Assembly: GCA_910575555.1 (NCBI GenBank)
Contig: CAJTFX010000012.1
Coordinates: forward strand, 1,020 to 65,019
Reading direction: 5' to 3'
From: Lachnospiraceae bacterium
GTDB taxonomy: Bacteria > Bacillota > Clostridia > Lachnospirales > Lachnospiraceae
DNA: 64,000 nt
How positions within the stretch are numbered: position 1 is the first letter of the stretch; the number at the start of each line of letters is the position of its first letter. The notes beneath the pieces were generated by a model. It did not search any database and was not told the DNA's origin. It saw only the letters and a list, made by a program, of their open reading frames with translations. This document shows, piece after piece, positions 45,139 to 52,953 of the stretch. A program made the translations under genes and the position numbers.

Positions 45139-45828
45139 ATGAATAAGTTAAAAATAGAAAATGTAAGTTACCGTTACAGTAATCACTATCAAACCACGTA
45201 CGCTCTTCGGGAAGTGAACGCCCAGTTTCAGTCGGGGCAGTTCTGCGTCATTGAAGGAAAGTCCGGGAGCGGAAAAACCACGATGCTTTCCCTCCTGGCG
45301 GGCCTTGACCTTCCCTCGGAAGGAACCATTTACCTGGATGAGAAAAGCTACCGGGAACTAGATCGGGATAAACTCAGAAGAAAGCAGTTATCCATTATTT
45401 TTCAGAATTACAACTTATTTCCCATGCTGACCGTACAGGAAAACATTGCCTATCCCCTCGGACTCACAGGCAGAAAGAAAGGAAACTGGAAAGAACGGAT
45501 CAATGAAATCTTAGAAAGCGTGGGATTAAACGAAACCATGCAAAAAAAGTTTCCCGGAATGCTGAGCGGCGGGGAGCAGCAGCGGGTGGCAATTGCCCGG
45601 ACTATAGCGTCGGAAGCCCCGATTATCCTGGCGGACGAGCCAACTGGGAATCTGGACACGGCCAACAGTGGGCGGATTGTGGAAAAACTGAAAAAACTGT
45701 CCCATGAAGATGGGCGGTGCGTCATTCTGGTCACCCATGATCCGGACATTGCCCGGCAGGCGGACGTGCTGTACCGGATGAGCGACGGGCGGATTGTGGA
45801 GAAAAAGAACCGTATAGGTGATAGATAA
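45139..45828 (+). CDS. MacB/LolD-type ABC transporter ATPase
   Basis: About 229 residues: Walker A GKSGSGKTTML (about residue 40), Q-loop FQNYNLFPML, signature LSGGEQQRVAIAR, Walker B PIILADEPTGNLDT and a switch His in VTHDPDIA. The start at 45139 is set by TAGGAGAAGAACGAAT; the frame extends upstream inside the permease gene but has no start signal there. It is the only free ATPase in the locus, so it may serve all four FtsX-type permeases. Confidence 0.94.
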   Translation: MNKLKIENVSYRYSNHYQTTYALREVNAQFQSGQFCVIEGKSGSGKTTMLSLLAGLDLPSEGTIYLDEKSYRELDRDKLRRKQLSIIFQNYNLFPMLTVQENIAYPLGLTGRKKGNWKERINEILESVGLNETMQKKFPGMLSGGEQQRVAIARTIASEAPIILADEPTGNLDTANSGRIVEKLKKLSHEDGRCVILVTHDPDIARQADVLYRMSDGRIVEKKNRIGDR

Positions 45829-45871
45829 CATACAGGATTAACGTATTGTGTAAAATGAAGGGAGAATAAAA

Positions 45872-47299
45872 ATGAAACCATTGATTTGTCCGATTAAAAC
45901 ACCGTTAGGGTATTATTTTTATGAAACGCAGAGGAATGAGATTATAACAGTCAATGAAGAGATATATGAAAGGATTACGAATTGGGATTCTGTAGAGAAA
46001 ATGAAATATTCAGAAAGAAACGAAAAGACAGAATATGCCATTAATGAACTAAAAGAATTGGGATACTTAAACGAACCATATATTGAGAAACTTGAACATC
46101 CAGCAACGAGATATTTGGATATTATGCTCGAAAGGAAAGTTAGTAAAATATTGCTGCAACTTACACAAAAATGTAATTTGCGCTGTCATTACTGTGTTTA
46201 TTCAGAAGAGAAAAATTTAGGGACGAGAAGCCACTCTAATAAGAATATGAGTTATGAGACAGCAAAAAAGGCTATAGATTTTTATATGAACCATTCCGTA
46301 GATTGTGAAGAAAAGGTGATTGGATTTTATGGTGGTGAACCACTCCTTCAATTTGATTTAATAAAAAGAATTATAGATTATTGTAATAAAACTTTTAGAG
46401 GACATAGGATTTTGTATACAATAACAACCAATGGAACTTTGCTGACAGATGAGATAATAGATTTTTTGGTAAAAAATCGGGTATCCATTACTGTTAGTTT
46501 AGATGGACCTAAAGAAATTCATGATAAGAATAGAAAATATATCAATAATGAAGGTTCTTACGATACAGTAATGAAAAATTTAAAAAAATTAAAGACTAAG
46601 TGCGACAATGAAAAACAGTGTTCTGTTAATATGGTTATTGACACCGATAATGAATATAAAAAAATTTCTGATTTTTTTAATGAGCCGATTATAAAAAATA
46701 TTAGAGTAAGATGGAATATAGTTGAAGAAGATAATAATGTTAAAGCTGTGAACGAGCAATTTATATCAAATTTTGAATATCAAACATTTTTGGGATATGT
46801 CAGATATCTAAGAGAAAATAATTTTGTTGCGCCGGATGGGCTAGTGCAAGGGGAATTTGAAAATAGGGCAATTGTTGATAGTCATTTTAACTCATATTTT
46901 TTACCAAACATTACCGCACCGGGAGGACCATGCATTCCTGGAAAATTGAGGCTGATGGTAGATTGTGATGGAAAGTTCTTTCCATGTGAGAGAATCAGTG
47001 AAACATCAATATGTACAAATATTGGAAGCCTTGATGATGGATTCGATAATGAAAAGATAAATAGCTTGCTAAATATTGCGCAGCTTACAGAGGAATGTAA
47101 AAATTGTTGGGCTTTTTCTTTATGTTCGGTATGTGCAAAACAAGCTGTGAATAAGGATAAACTATGTGTAGAAAGTAAAAGAAAACAATGTACAGTTTCT
47201 AGGAGAAGCGCTTGGAATCAGCTTATGGATAGGATTCTTTTATATGAAAATAGGATACATGAGAAGAAAATGAACACAATTAAGGAGGGAGTTTTTTGA
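45872..47299 (+). CDS. ccpM: radical SAM/SPASM Cys-rich peptide maturase (CcpM-type)
   Basis: 475 residues. An N-terminal RiPP-recognition-like region (about 1-90) precedes the radical SAM motif C101-x3-C105-x2-C108 (QKCNLRCHYCVYSEE), then FYGGEPLLQF and SVSLDGPKEIHDK. The C-terminal SPASM part is Cys-rich: GGPCIPGKLRL, CDGKFFPCERISE and CKNCWAFSLCSVCAKQ, for auxiliary iron-sulfur clusters. The arrangement with a TIGR04066-like gene, an acyl-carrier-like gene and a short Cys-rich peptide matches the clostridial CcpM type. It probably forms thioether bonds on the precursor's cysteines; that chemistry is inferred. The gene is much more AT-rich than those upstream. Confidence 0.92.
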   Translation: MKPLICPIKTPLGYYFYETQRNEIITVNEEIYERITNWDSVEKMKYSERNEKTEYAINELKELGYLNEPYIEKLEHPATRYLDIMLERKVSKILLQLTQKCNLRCHYCVYSEEKNLGTRSHSNKNMSYETAKKAIDFYMNHSVDCEEKVIGFYGGEPLLQFDLIKRIIDYCNKTFRGHRILYTITTNGTLLTDEIIDFLVKNRVSITVSLDGPKEIHDKNRKYINNEGSYDTVMKNLKKLKTKCDNEKQCSVNMVIDTDNEYKKISDFFNEPIIKNIRVRWNIVEEDNNVKAVNEQFISNFEYQTFLGYVRYLRENNFVAPDGLVQGEFENRAIVDSHFNSYFLPNITAPGGPCIPGKLRLMVDCDGKFFPCERISETSICTNIGSLDDGFDNEKINSLLNIAQLTEECKNCWAFSLCSVCAKQAVNKDKLCVESKRKQCTVSRRSAWNQLMDRILLYENRIHEKKMNTIKEGVF

Positions 47300-48396
47300 A
47301 AAAAGAAAGAACATGTATTATAGCATTTACAAAGAAAGAGATTTCACTTATAAAATGTCCTCCTGATAAATATGATTTTAGGTTCATTATCTCAACAGGA
47401 ACAGAATTAGAAGGAAAAGACATATCCTTTTTGAAGAATTATAATGAGATAGGCATTGTTATCAGTGCTGATTGGAAAAAAGATATCAGAGAATGTGAAA
47501 CAGTAATAATTGCTGATATTGAAATTAGAGAAGAAGAACAATTAAAGACACTATTGTATAATATTATTGAAGAGACATTACTTGAGGGAAAAAAAATTAT
47601 ATGTTTTTTTAAATTGGAGAAAGCAAGACAGAGAAAATTTCAAGCTTTGGCTTCCGAAAATAAAACATCTTTTACATCTATCTATAAACCTGTTGAGATG
47701 CAAGAAAAGACACGGTTTGAAAAAATAGAATTTAAAACTCCTATCATATTCATAGGAGAAATGACTCACGAGTGCGATGGATATGAGATAGCCTTGAAAT
47801 TAATGCAAAGGTTAAAAAGAGATAATATGAAGGGTACTATAGTTAGTGAGAATAAATATAATGCGCTCTATGAGCACCAATATTTCGTTCAGTTTTATGA
47901 CAAATATATATCAGAAAATAGTGTTGATAAAATTAAGATTCTTATAAAAAGGATTGAAGAGGAAGAAAATCCTGATGTCATAATTATAAAATTACCAAAA
48001 CCTATGACAGCGTTTGATAATAGTATAGTTTATGACTATGGAATCAGCGCATATGTAATCTCACAGACAATCCATGCGGATTATTGTTTATATTGCGGAC
48101 TAAGTGAAGTGCTCTCAGAAGATTTTATATTTAATATAAATGAGCATTTTAAACACAAATTTGGATATCCCATATCTGCATTTCATATCAGCAACCAAAT
48201 TACTGACATAGCTTTTGAACCTCAGGAACAAGTGGATACCATTTATATACCTGTGGGCAAAACGGAACAAGAAGCTTATAATTTACGAGAAAAACAAGGA
48301 AAGCAAGTTTATCAATTATTAAATGAACCTGATTTTGAACTATTTTATAAAACTTTAAAAAACGAGTTGTTTGATTTCTCATATGGGAGGATATAA
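47296..48396 (+). CDS. peptide maturation system protein, TIGR04066-like
   Basis: 366 residues, soluble, no signal peptide. It starts with TTG overlapping the maturase stop by 4 nt, after AAGGAGGGA. The first half is alpha/beta. From about residue 150 there is a strand and loop TPIIFIGEMTHECDGYEIAL, placed like a P-loop but without the Lys, followed by helix and strand elements and DVIIIKLPKPM. Layout resembles DUF1611-type P-loop proteins with a degraded nucleotide site. The family occurs with CcpM-type maturases; its role is not known. It may hold the precursor or be a scaffold. Confidence 0.8.
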   Translation: MKKERTCIIAFTKKEISLIKCPPDKYDFRFIISTGTELEGKDISFLKNYNEIGIVISADWKKDIRECETVIIADIEIREEEQLKTLLYNIIEETLLEGKKIICFFKLEKARQRKFQALASENKTSFTSIYKPVEMQEKTRFEKIEFKTPIIFIGEMTHECDGYEIALKLMQRLKRDNMKGTIVSENKYNALYEHQYFVQFYDKYISENSVDKIKILIKRIEEEENPDVIIIKLPKPMTAFDNSIVYDYGISAYVISQTIHADYCLYCGLSEVLSEDFIFNINEHFKHKFGYPISAFHISNQITDIAFEPQEQVDTIYIPVGKTEQEAYNLREKQGKQVYQLLNEPDFELFYKTLKNELFDFSYGRI

Positions 48397-48398
48397 GG

Positions 48399-48665
48399 AT
48401 GAAAGATGAATATACCAAAGAAAATATTATGGCATACATTTGTCAACTTATTAATGAATATTTCAACGTTAGACATGAAGCAACAGCTGATAATCGGAAC
48501 GTGCCATTGACATCATCTTTCTTTGGTTTAAGCGCAATTCAATTATATCAGATTTTAATGGCGGTGGAAGAAAAATATAATGTTTATTTTTCAGTTTCAA
48601 AAATAGAAGACAACGGATTTTTGACAGTGGATGATATTGCAAGATTAGTTCAAATGAATTTATAA
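48399..48665 (+). CDS. acyl-carrier-related protein of the peptide maturation system
   Basis: 88 residues with the helical pattern of an acyl carrier protein (ENIMAYICQLINEYF, then IQLYQILMAVEEKYNVYF, then TVDDIARLVQ). The place of the DSL motif reads FGLSAIQL, so the Ser that normally carries phosphopantetheine appears to be Ala. It may therefore act as a protein-protein module and not a carrier. It lies 2 nt after the TIGR04066-like gene, with GGGAGGATATAAGG as ribosome site. Confidence 0.82.
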   Translation: MKDEYTKENIMAYICQLINEYFNVRHEATADNRNVPLTSSFFGLSAIQLYQILMAVEEKYNVYFSVSKIEDNGFLTVDDIARLVQMNL

Positions 48666-48710
48666 ACGCATATTGTATTAAACATGGACTTTGAGAAGAA
48701 AGGAGAACTT

Positions 48711-48905
48711 ATGAAAAAATTAAAAAAAATGGATACTAAAGTTGGCCAAACTGTATTTTCCTTTAAATGTCCTTGTGGAGTTTGTTCAACAACAGAATGC
48801 AGATGTGATTCAAGATCTACTGCGTATGCAGATACCAGGGTTTGGGGAAGTCATTTTTTGAATTCAAATCAAGGCGGCTCAGCTACAGGTGGAGCTGGAA
48901 GATAA
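48711..48905 (+). CDS. Cys-rich precursor peptide of the CcpM-type (CLI_3235-like) system
   Basis: 64 residues. The Lys-rich start MKKLKKMDTKVGQ gives a leader of about 18, followed by a dense cysteine block at 20, 22, 25, 30 and 32 (KCPCGVCSTTECRCD), then a Ser/Thr/Gly-rich tail with one Trp and one His ending SATGGAGR. No double-glycine site is seen before the cysteine block; the GG near the C-terminus could belong to a follower region. The ATG at 48711 follows AAAGGAGAACTT. Its position after the maturase, TIGR04066-like and carrier-like genes supports its role as substrate. The mature product is unknown. Confidence 0.88.
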   Translation: MKKLKKMDTKVGQTVFSFKCPCGVCSTTECRCDSRSTAYADTRVWGSHFLNSNQGGSATGGAGR

Positions 48906-49031
48906 AACTTTGCAGAACAAAAGTTAGGTGCTTAATTTATAATCTGATTCAAATGACTTTAAAGATAGTATAGTAACGAATTTATTAAAAGATTTTTATT
49001 TCTATAAGTTTATGTTTAATATATATGAATT

Positions 49032-49078
49032 ACTCAGGCCTCATAGAGAACAAATGAGTAGAGATATGAGGTCTGAGT
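49032..49078. repeat. 13-bp inverted repeat between precursor and permease genes
   Basis: ACTCAGGCCTCAT (49032-49044) pairs with ATGAGGTCTGAGT (49066-49078), with one G-U pair, around a 21-nt loop. No T-run follows on the plus strand. It may protect the upstream message and reduce read-through into the permease genes. The rest of 48906-49130 is AT-rich and empty. Confidence 0.6.
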
Positions 49079-49130
49079 ATCAATGATTCAGCATAACATC
49101 AAAAATTGACAGAAAGAATATTGTGTGAGA

Positions 49131-50963
49131 ATGATGAGAAAAAACGATTGTGTGAAAAACAGCATAAAACAATTATTCCGTAGAAAATGGATGAGCATTT
49201 TATTCTTTTGTATCATTATGTTTGGCACAGTGTTTTTCGCATTGGGATGCAGTCTGTGGATGAGTGTCCAAGATTCCATAAACCGAATGAAGGACAGCTT
49301 CACCACCATAGGGACTGTGACACAGAAGCCAGACAGTATATTGACGGAACAAGAATGGGACGCGGAACTGCAAAAATATAAAATAACTGAAAGAGCAGGC
49401 TATACGCAGATTCTAAATGAAGAATTATTAAACAGCCTTGACGTTGCATACATAAACAAAGTGGAGCACAGGCCGTTTTACGGTGCGGTTTCTCCTGATT
49501 TTATTACAGGCACATTAGCAAGGGATGGCGCCTATCCCACTTCATCATTAGTGGAATTTTCACCTCTTGAAAACAGTCTCCCAAACTCTCCGGTGAAGGT
49601 AGAGATAAAAAATGTTTATTGGGGAGATGGGGAACCTTCCATGGTTGGAAAGGAAATTTGGTTTTGTGACCATTACAGGGAGGAGACGGAGCCGTTAGAA
49701 GCAGGTAAGACATATATTGCGCTTCTGTCAATGAATATTTATGGCGATACCCGTATAAAGGAAGAATATTCCTTTGAATATGTTCCAGCTGCAGTTTTTC
49801 CAGACTGGAAACCATCGCTGCGCTGGCAGGAAGTAAGCGCAGGTTTTTGGAATACGGAAGATGGAGCGTTATGGCAGAATCTTATTGATGAATTAAACAA
49901 ATTGACATTTGAAACAGCGCCCGTTACACCGACAGAAAATATTGAACTATTAAGCCCTTTTCATGACGGCCAGGCTTCTATCGTGGAAGGAGAATCCATC
50001 AGCGGTAATGAATATGAAAATGGTTCCAAGGTATGTCTGATTTCCCAGACGTTTGCCAAATTAAATAATCTCAAAGTCGGGGACAAAATTAAATTACAGA
50101 TGTTTTTTACAGATTATAAATATTCTAAAGTATCAATGTCGTCTGGAGGGGGAGGATTGTTTCGGTTGGATATTTTAACTCCGGAAGGACAAAAATATGA
50201 TGTGTTTTTTGAATCGGATTATGTCATTAAAGGAATATATTTATATCATTCACCAGGATGGAATCTGTATGAACTGGCGCCAGATGAGATTATCATTCCA
50301 AGTGCGTCCGTTCCAGAAGAGAAGGTCAGGAACATCATTGCGGAAGGCCCCATGCAGGGCTATAACGCTTCATTTCAGATAGAAAATGGAGGAATCAACG
50401 ACTTTTACAAGGAATTCTCCAAACTTCCGGAATCTTCCCTTCTGGAAGTGACTTTTGATGATAAAGGATATGAGAGTTTCGCCTCCCAGATGAACAACTT
50501 GCAGACCATAGCCGTCATTATATTCCTGGTGGGTTTTGTATCGGTAATTGCAAGCAGCGCATTTTTACTGTATTCAGCCATTATTCGACAGAGAAGACGC
50601 ACAGCTATTGAACGGGCATTGGGAATGACCCGGAGGGAATGCAGAGTATCCCTGCTGACGGGAATTATGCTTTTAACGATCGCTGCCGCCTGCGTTGGAG
50701 GAACCATTGGGGGAATCGCCAATGAAAAGATGCTGAATACGGCGTCTCTGGAGGAAGATTATTTCAGTTCTATGTATTCCAAGGGGATTGCAGGGAATAA
50801 AGACAAAGAAATGTCTATAGCTGTTAACCAGAACATTGTAAGGAACAGCATTGTATCTGCAGTAAGCGCGGAAGTATTGGGCGTGTTTGCAATGTCCCTG
50901 TTTTTGATTGGGAGGAACTTAAGGGTGAATCCAATTCAGATATTGGGAGTTAAAGAAGAATAG
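49131..50963 (+). CDS. FtsX-type permease, tandem copy 1
   Basis: About 610 residues: an N-terminal membrane helix (about 18-42, including ILFFCIIMFGTVFFALGCS), an extracytoplasmic domain of about 420 residues, and three C-terminal helices (about 465-490, 515-535 and 580-603). The loop RRRTAIERALGMTRRECRVS is the FtsX/MacB signature. This is the first of three paralogues in a row; the first about 50 and last about 160 residues are almost identical among them, while the outer domain differs. No ATPase is encoded between them, so the one at 45139-45828 is the likely partner. A weak ribosome site; ATGs at 49131 or 49134. Confidence 0.85.
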   Translation: MMRKNDCVKNSIKQLFRRKWMSILFFCIIMFGTVFFALGCSLWMSVQDSINRMKDSFTTIGTVTQKPDSILTEQEWDAELQKYKITERAGYTQILNEELLNSLDVAYINKVEHRPFYGAVSPDFITGTLARDGAYPTSSLVEFSPLENSLPNSPVKVEIKNVYWGDGEPSMVGKEIWFCDHYREETEPLEAGKTYIALLSMNIYGDTRIKEEYSFEYVPAAVFPDWKPSLRWQEVSAGFWNTEDGALWQNLIDELNKLTFETAPVTPTENIELLSPFHDGQASIVEGESISGNEYENGSKVCLISQTFAKLNNLKVGDKIKLQMFFTDYKYSKVSMSSGGGGLFRLDILTPEGQKYDVFFESDYVIKGIYLYHSPGWNLYELAPDEIIIPSASVPEEKVRNIIAEGPMQGYNASFQIENGGINDFYKEFSKLPESSLLEVTFDDKGYESFASQMNNLQTIAVIIFLVGFVSVIASSAFLLYSAIIRQRRRTAIERALGMTRRECRVSLLTGIMLLTIAAACVGGTIGGIANEKMLNTASLEEDYFSSMYSKGIAGNKDKEMSIAVNQNIVRNSIVSAVSAEVLGVFAMSLFLIGRNLRVNPIQILGVKEE

Positions 50964-51046
50964 AAACAATCAATTGGCGGTGAAGGATACAAATATAATA
51001 TTAAGCTTCAGACTTTATTAAAATGAGAAACATTAAATAATTGCAA

Positions 51047-52876
51047 ATGAAAAATAATGATTTAATGATAAATGGTATTCAACAATTGTTCCGTAAAAAG
51101 TGGATGAACATTTTATTTTTCTGCATTATTATGCTTAGCACTGTTTTCTTCACATTGGGATGCAGTCTGTGGATGGGGGTTTTAAATTCTATAAACCAGA
51201 TGAAAGACACTTTTTCTACTATAGGCACTGTAACCCAGAAACCGGACAGTATGGCAATGGAGAAGAAATGGGACGCTGAACTGCAGAAGTATAAAGTAAC
51301 AAAAAGGTCAAATTATACAAAAATACTGGATGCAGATATTTTCAATAATCTTGATGTTACATACATAAATAAATTAGAGAAACGACCCTTTTACGGCGCA
51401 ATTTCCCCTGATTTTAGGGCTAGTAAAGTAGAAATGAATGTTTATGGTTCTACTTTATTGTTAATGGAATTTTCCCCACTGGAAGACTGCATCCCAAACA
51501 CTCCAGTAAAGGTGAATGTAAAAAATGTATATTGGGGAGATGAAAAGCCGTCTTTGGTAGGAAAGACTGTTTGGTTATGCGATCATAATAGAGAAAAAAC
51601 AAATTCTTTAAAAGCCGGAAAAACATATATAGCGTTTACAATGGTGAATAGTTCAGACAAACGCTCAGGAGAAGAATATCCTTGGGAATATGTTCCAGAA
51701 GCAGTTTTTCAGGATGAGGAAGATCCTTTAAGTTGGAGTGAAGTGAGTGATGGCTTTTGGAAAACGAAAAAAGGAGAGGAATGGAAAAACCTTATTGATG
51801 AATTAAATAAATTATCATTTGAATCAGTGCCCGTCACACCAACGAGAAGCACAGAACTTTTAAGTTTTTTTCATAATGGTCAGGCTGCTATTGTGGAGGG
51901 AACAGACATTAGCAGCGATGAGTATGAAAACGGTTCAAAAGCGTGCTTGGTTCCTCAGGGGTTTGCCGAATTAAATAATCTGGAAGTGGGGCAGAAAATC
52001 AAATTGCAGTTATATTTTACGGATTATAAATATTCAACTGTAGAGATGACAATAGATGGGGGTGGAATGTTCCGAACAGATATCCTAACTCCAGAAAAGA
52101 AAAAATATGATATATTTTTTGAAGCGGATTACATTTTAAAGGGAATTTATTTATATCGGTCCACAGGGCCAAGTTTACATGCGCTTGGAACAGATGAAAT
52201 TATCATTCCAATTGCATCCGTTCCAGAAGAGAAAATCAGAAATGTTATTGCAGAAGGTCCCATGCAAGGGTATAATGCGTCCTTTCAGATAAAAAATGGT
52301 GGAATCAATGATTTTTATAGGGAATTCTCCAAACTTCCGGAAGCTTCCCTTCTGGAAGTGACTTTTGATGACAAAGGATATGAGCGTTTTGCCTCCCAGA
52401 TGAACAACATGCAGACCATAGCCGTCATTATTTTCCTGGTGGGTTTTGTATCGGTAATTGCAAGCAGCGCATTTTTGCTGTATTCAGCCGTTATTCGACA
52501 GAAAAGACGCACAGCTATTGAACGGGCATTGGGAATGTCCCAAAAGAAGTGCAGGGTATCCCTGCTGACGGGAATTATGCTTTTAACGATCGCTGCCGCC
52601 TGCGTTGGGGGAACCATTGGGGGAATCGCCAATGAAAAGATGCTGAATACGGCGTCTCTGGAGGAAGATTATTTCAGTTCCATGTATTCCAAAGGGGTTA
52701 TAGTGAATAAAGACGAGGAACTGTCTGCAGCTGTTAACCAGAATATTGTAAGGAACAGCATTGTATCTGCAGTAAGCGCGGAAGTGCTAGGCGTGTTTGC
52801 AATGTCCCTGTTTTTGATTGGGAGGAACTTAAAGGGGAATCCAATTCAATTATTGGGAGTGAGGGAGGAAGAATAA
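51047..52876 (+). CDS. FtsX-type permease, tandem copy 2
   Basis: About 609 residues, same layout as copy 1 with identical membrane parts and a diverged outer domain (for example KVEMNVYGSTLLLMEFSPLE against the matching part of copy 1). The signature loop reads KRRTAIERALGMSQKKCRVS. The region before it has no clear ribosome site; an ATG at 51047 and a TTG at 51041 are both possible, so it may rely on translation or transcript coupling. The variable outer domain suggests each copy meets a different ligand or stage of the product. Confidence 0.83.
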   Translation: MKNNDLMINGIQQLFRKKWMNILFFCIIMLSTVFFTLGCSLWMGVLNSINQMKDTFSTIGTVTQKPDSMAMEKKWDAELQKYKVTKRSNYTKILDADIFNNLDVTYINKLEKRPFYGAISPDFRASKVEMNVYGSTLLLMEFSPLEDCIPNTPVKVNVKNVYWGDEKPSLVGKTVWLCDHNREKTNSLKAGKTYIAFTMVNSSDKRSGEEYPWEYVPEAVFQDEEDPLSWSEVSDGFWKTKKGEEWKNLIDELNKLSFESVPVTPTRSTELLSFFHNGQAAIVEGTDISSDEYENGSKACLVPQGFAELNNLEVGQKIKLQLYFTDYKYSTVEMTIDGGGMFRTDILTPEKKKYDIFFEADYILKGIYLYRSTGPSLHALGTDEIIIPIASVPEEKIRNVIAEGPMQGYNASFQIKNGGINDFYREFSKLPEASLLEVTFDDKGYERFASQMNNMQTIAVIIFLVGFVSVIASSAFLLYSAVIRQKRRTAIERALGMSQKKCRVSLLTGIMLLTIAAACVGGTIGGIANEKMLNTASLEEDYFSSMYSKGVIVNKDEELSAAVNQNIVRNSIVSAVSAEVLGVFAMSLFLIGRNLKGNPIQLLGVREEE

Positions 52877-52953
52877 AGGGGAAAAGCTGATGAAAGAAAA
52901 ACCTTTTGTACCGGCGGCAGATAGACTGTAAAGGGATAAAGAGAAGCACAATT

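Noticed and set aside
48684-48905. Longer form of the precursor starting at 48684
   Set aside because: The ribosome site AAAGGAGAACTT lies directly before the ATG at 48711, inside that longer frame.
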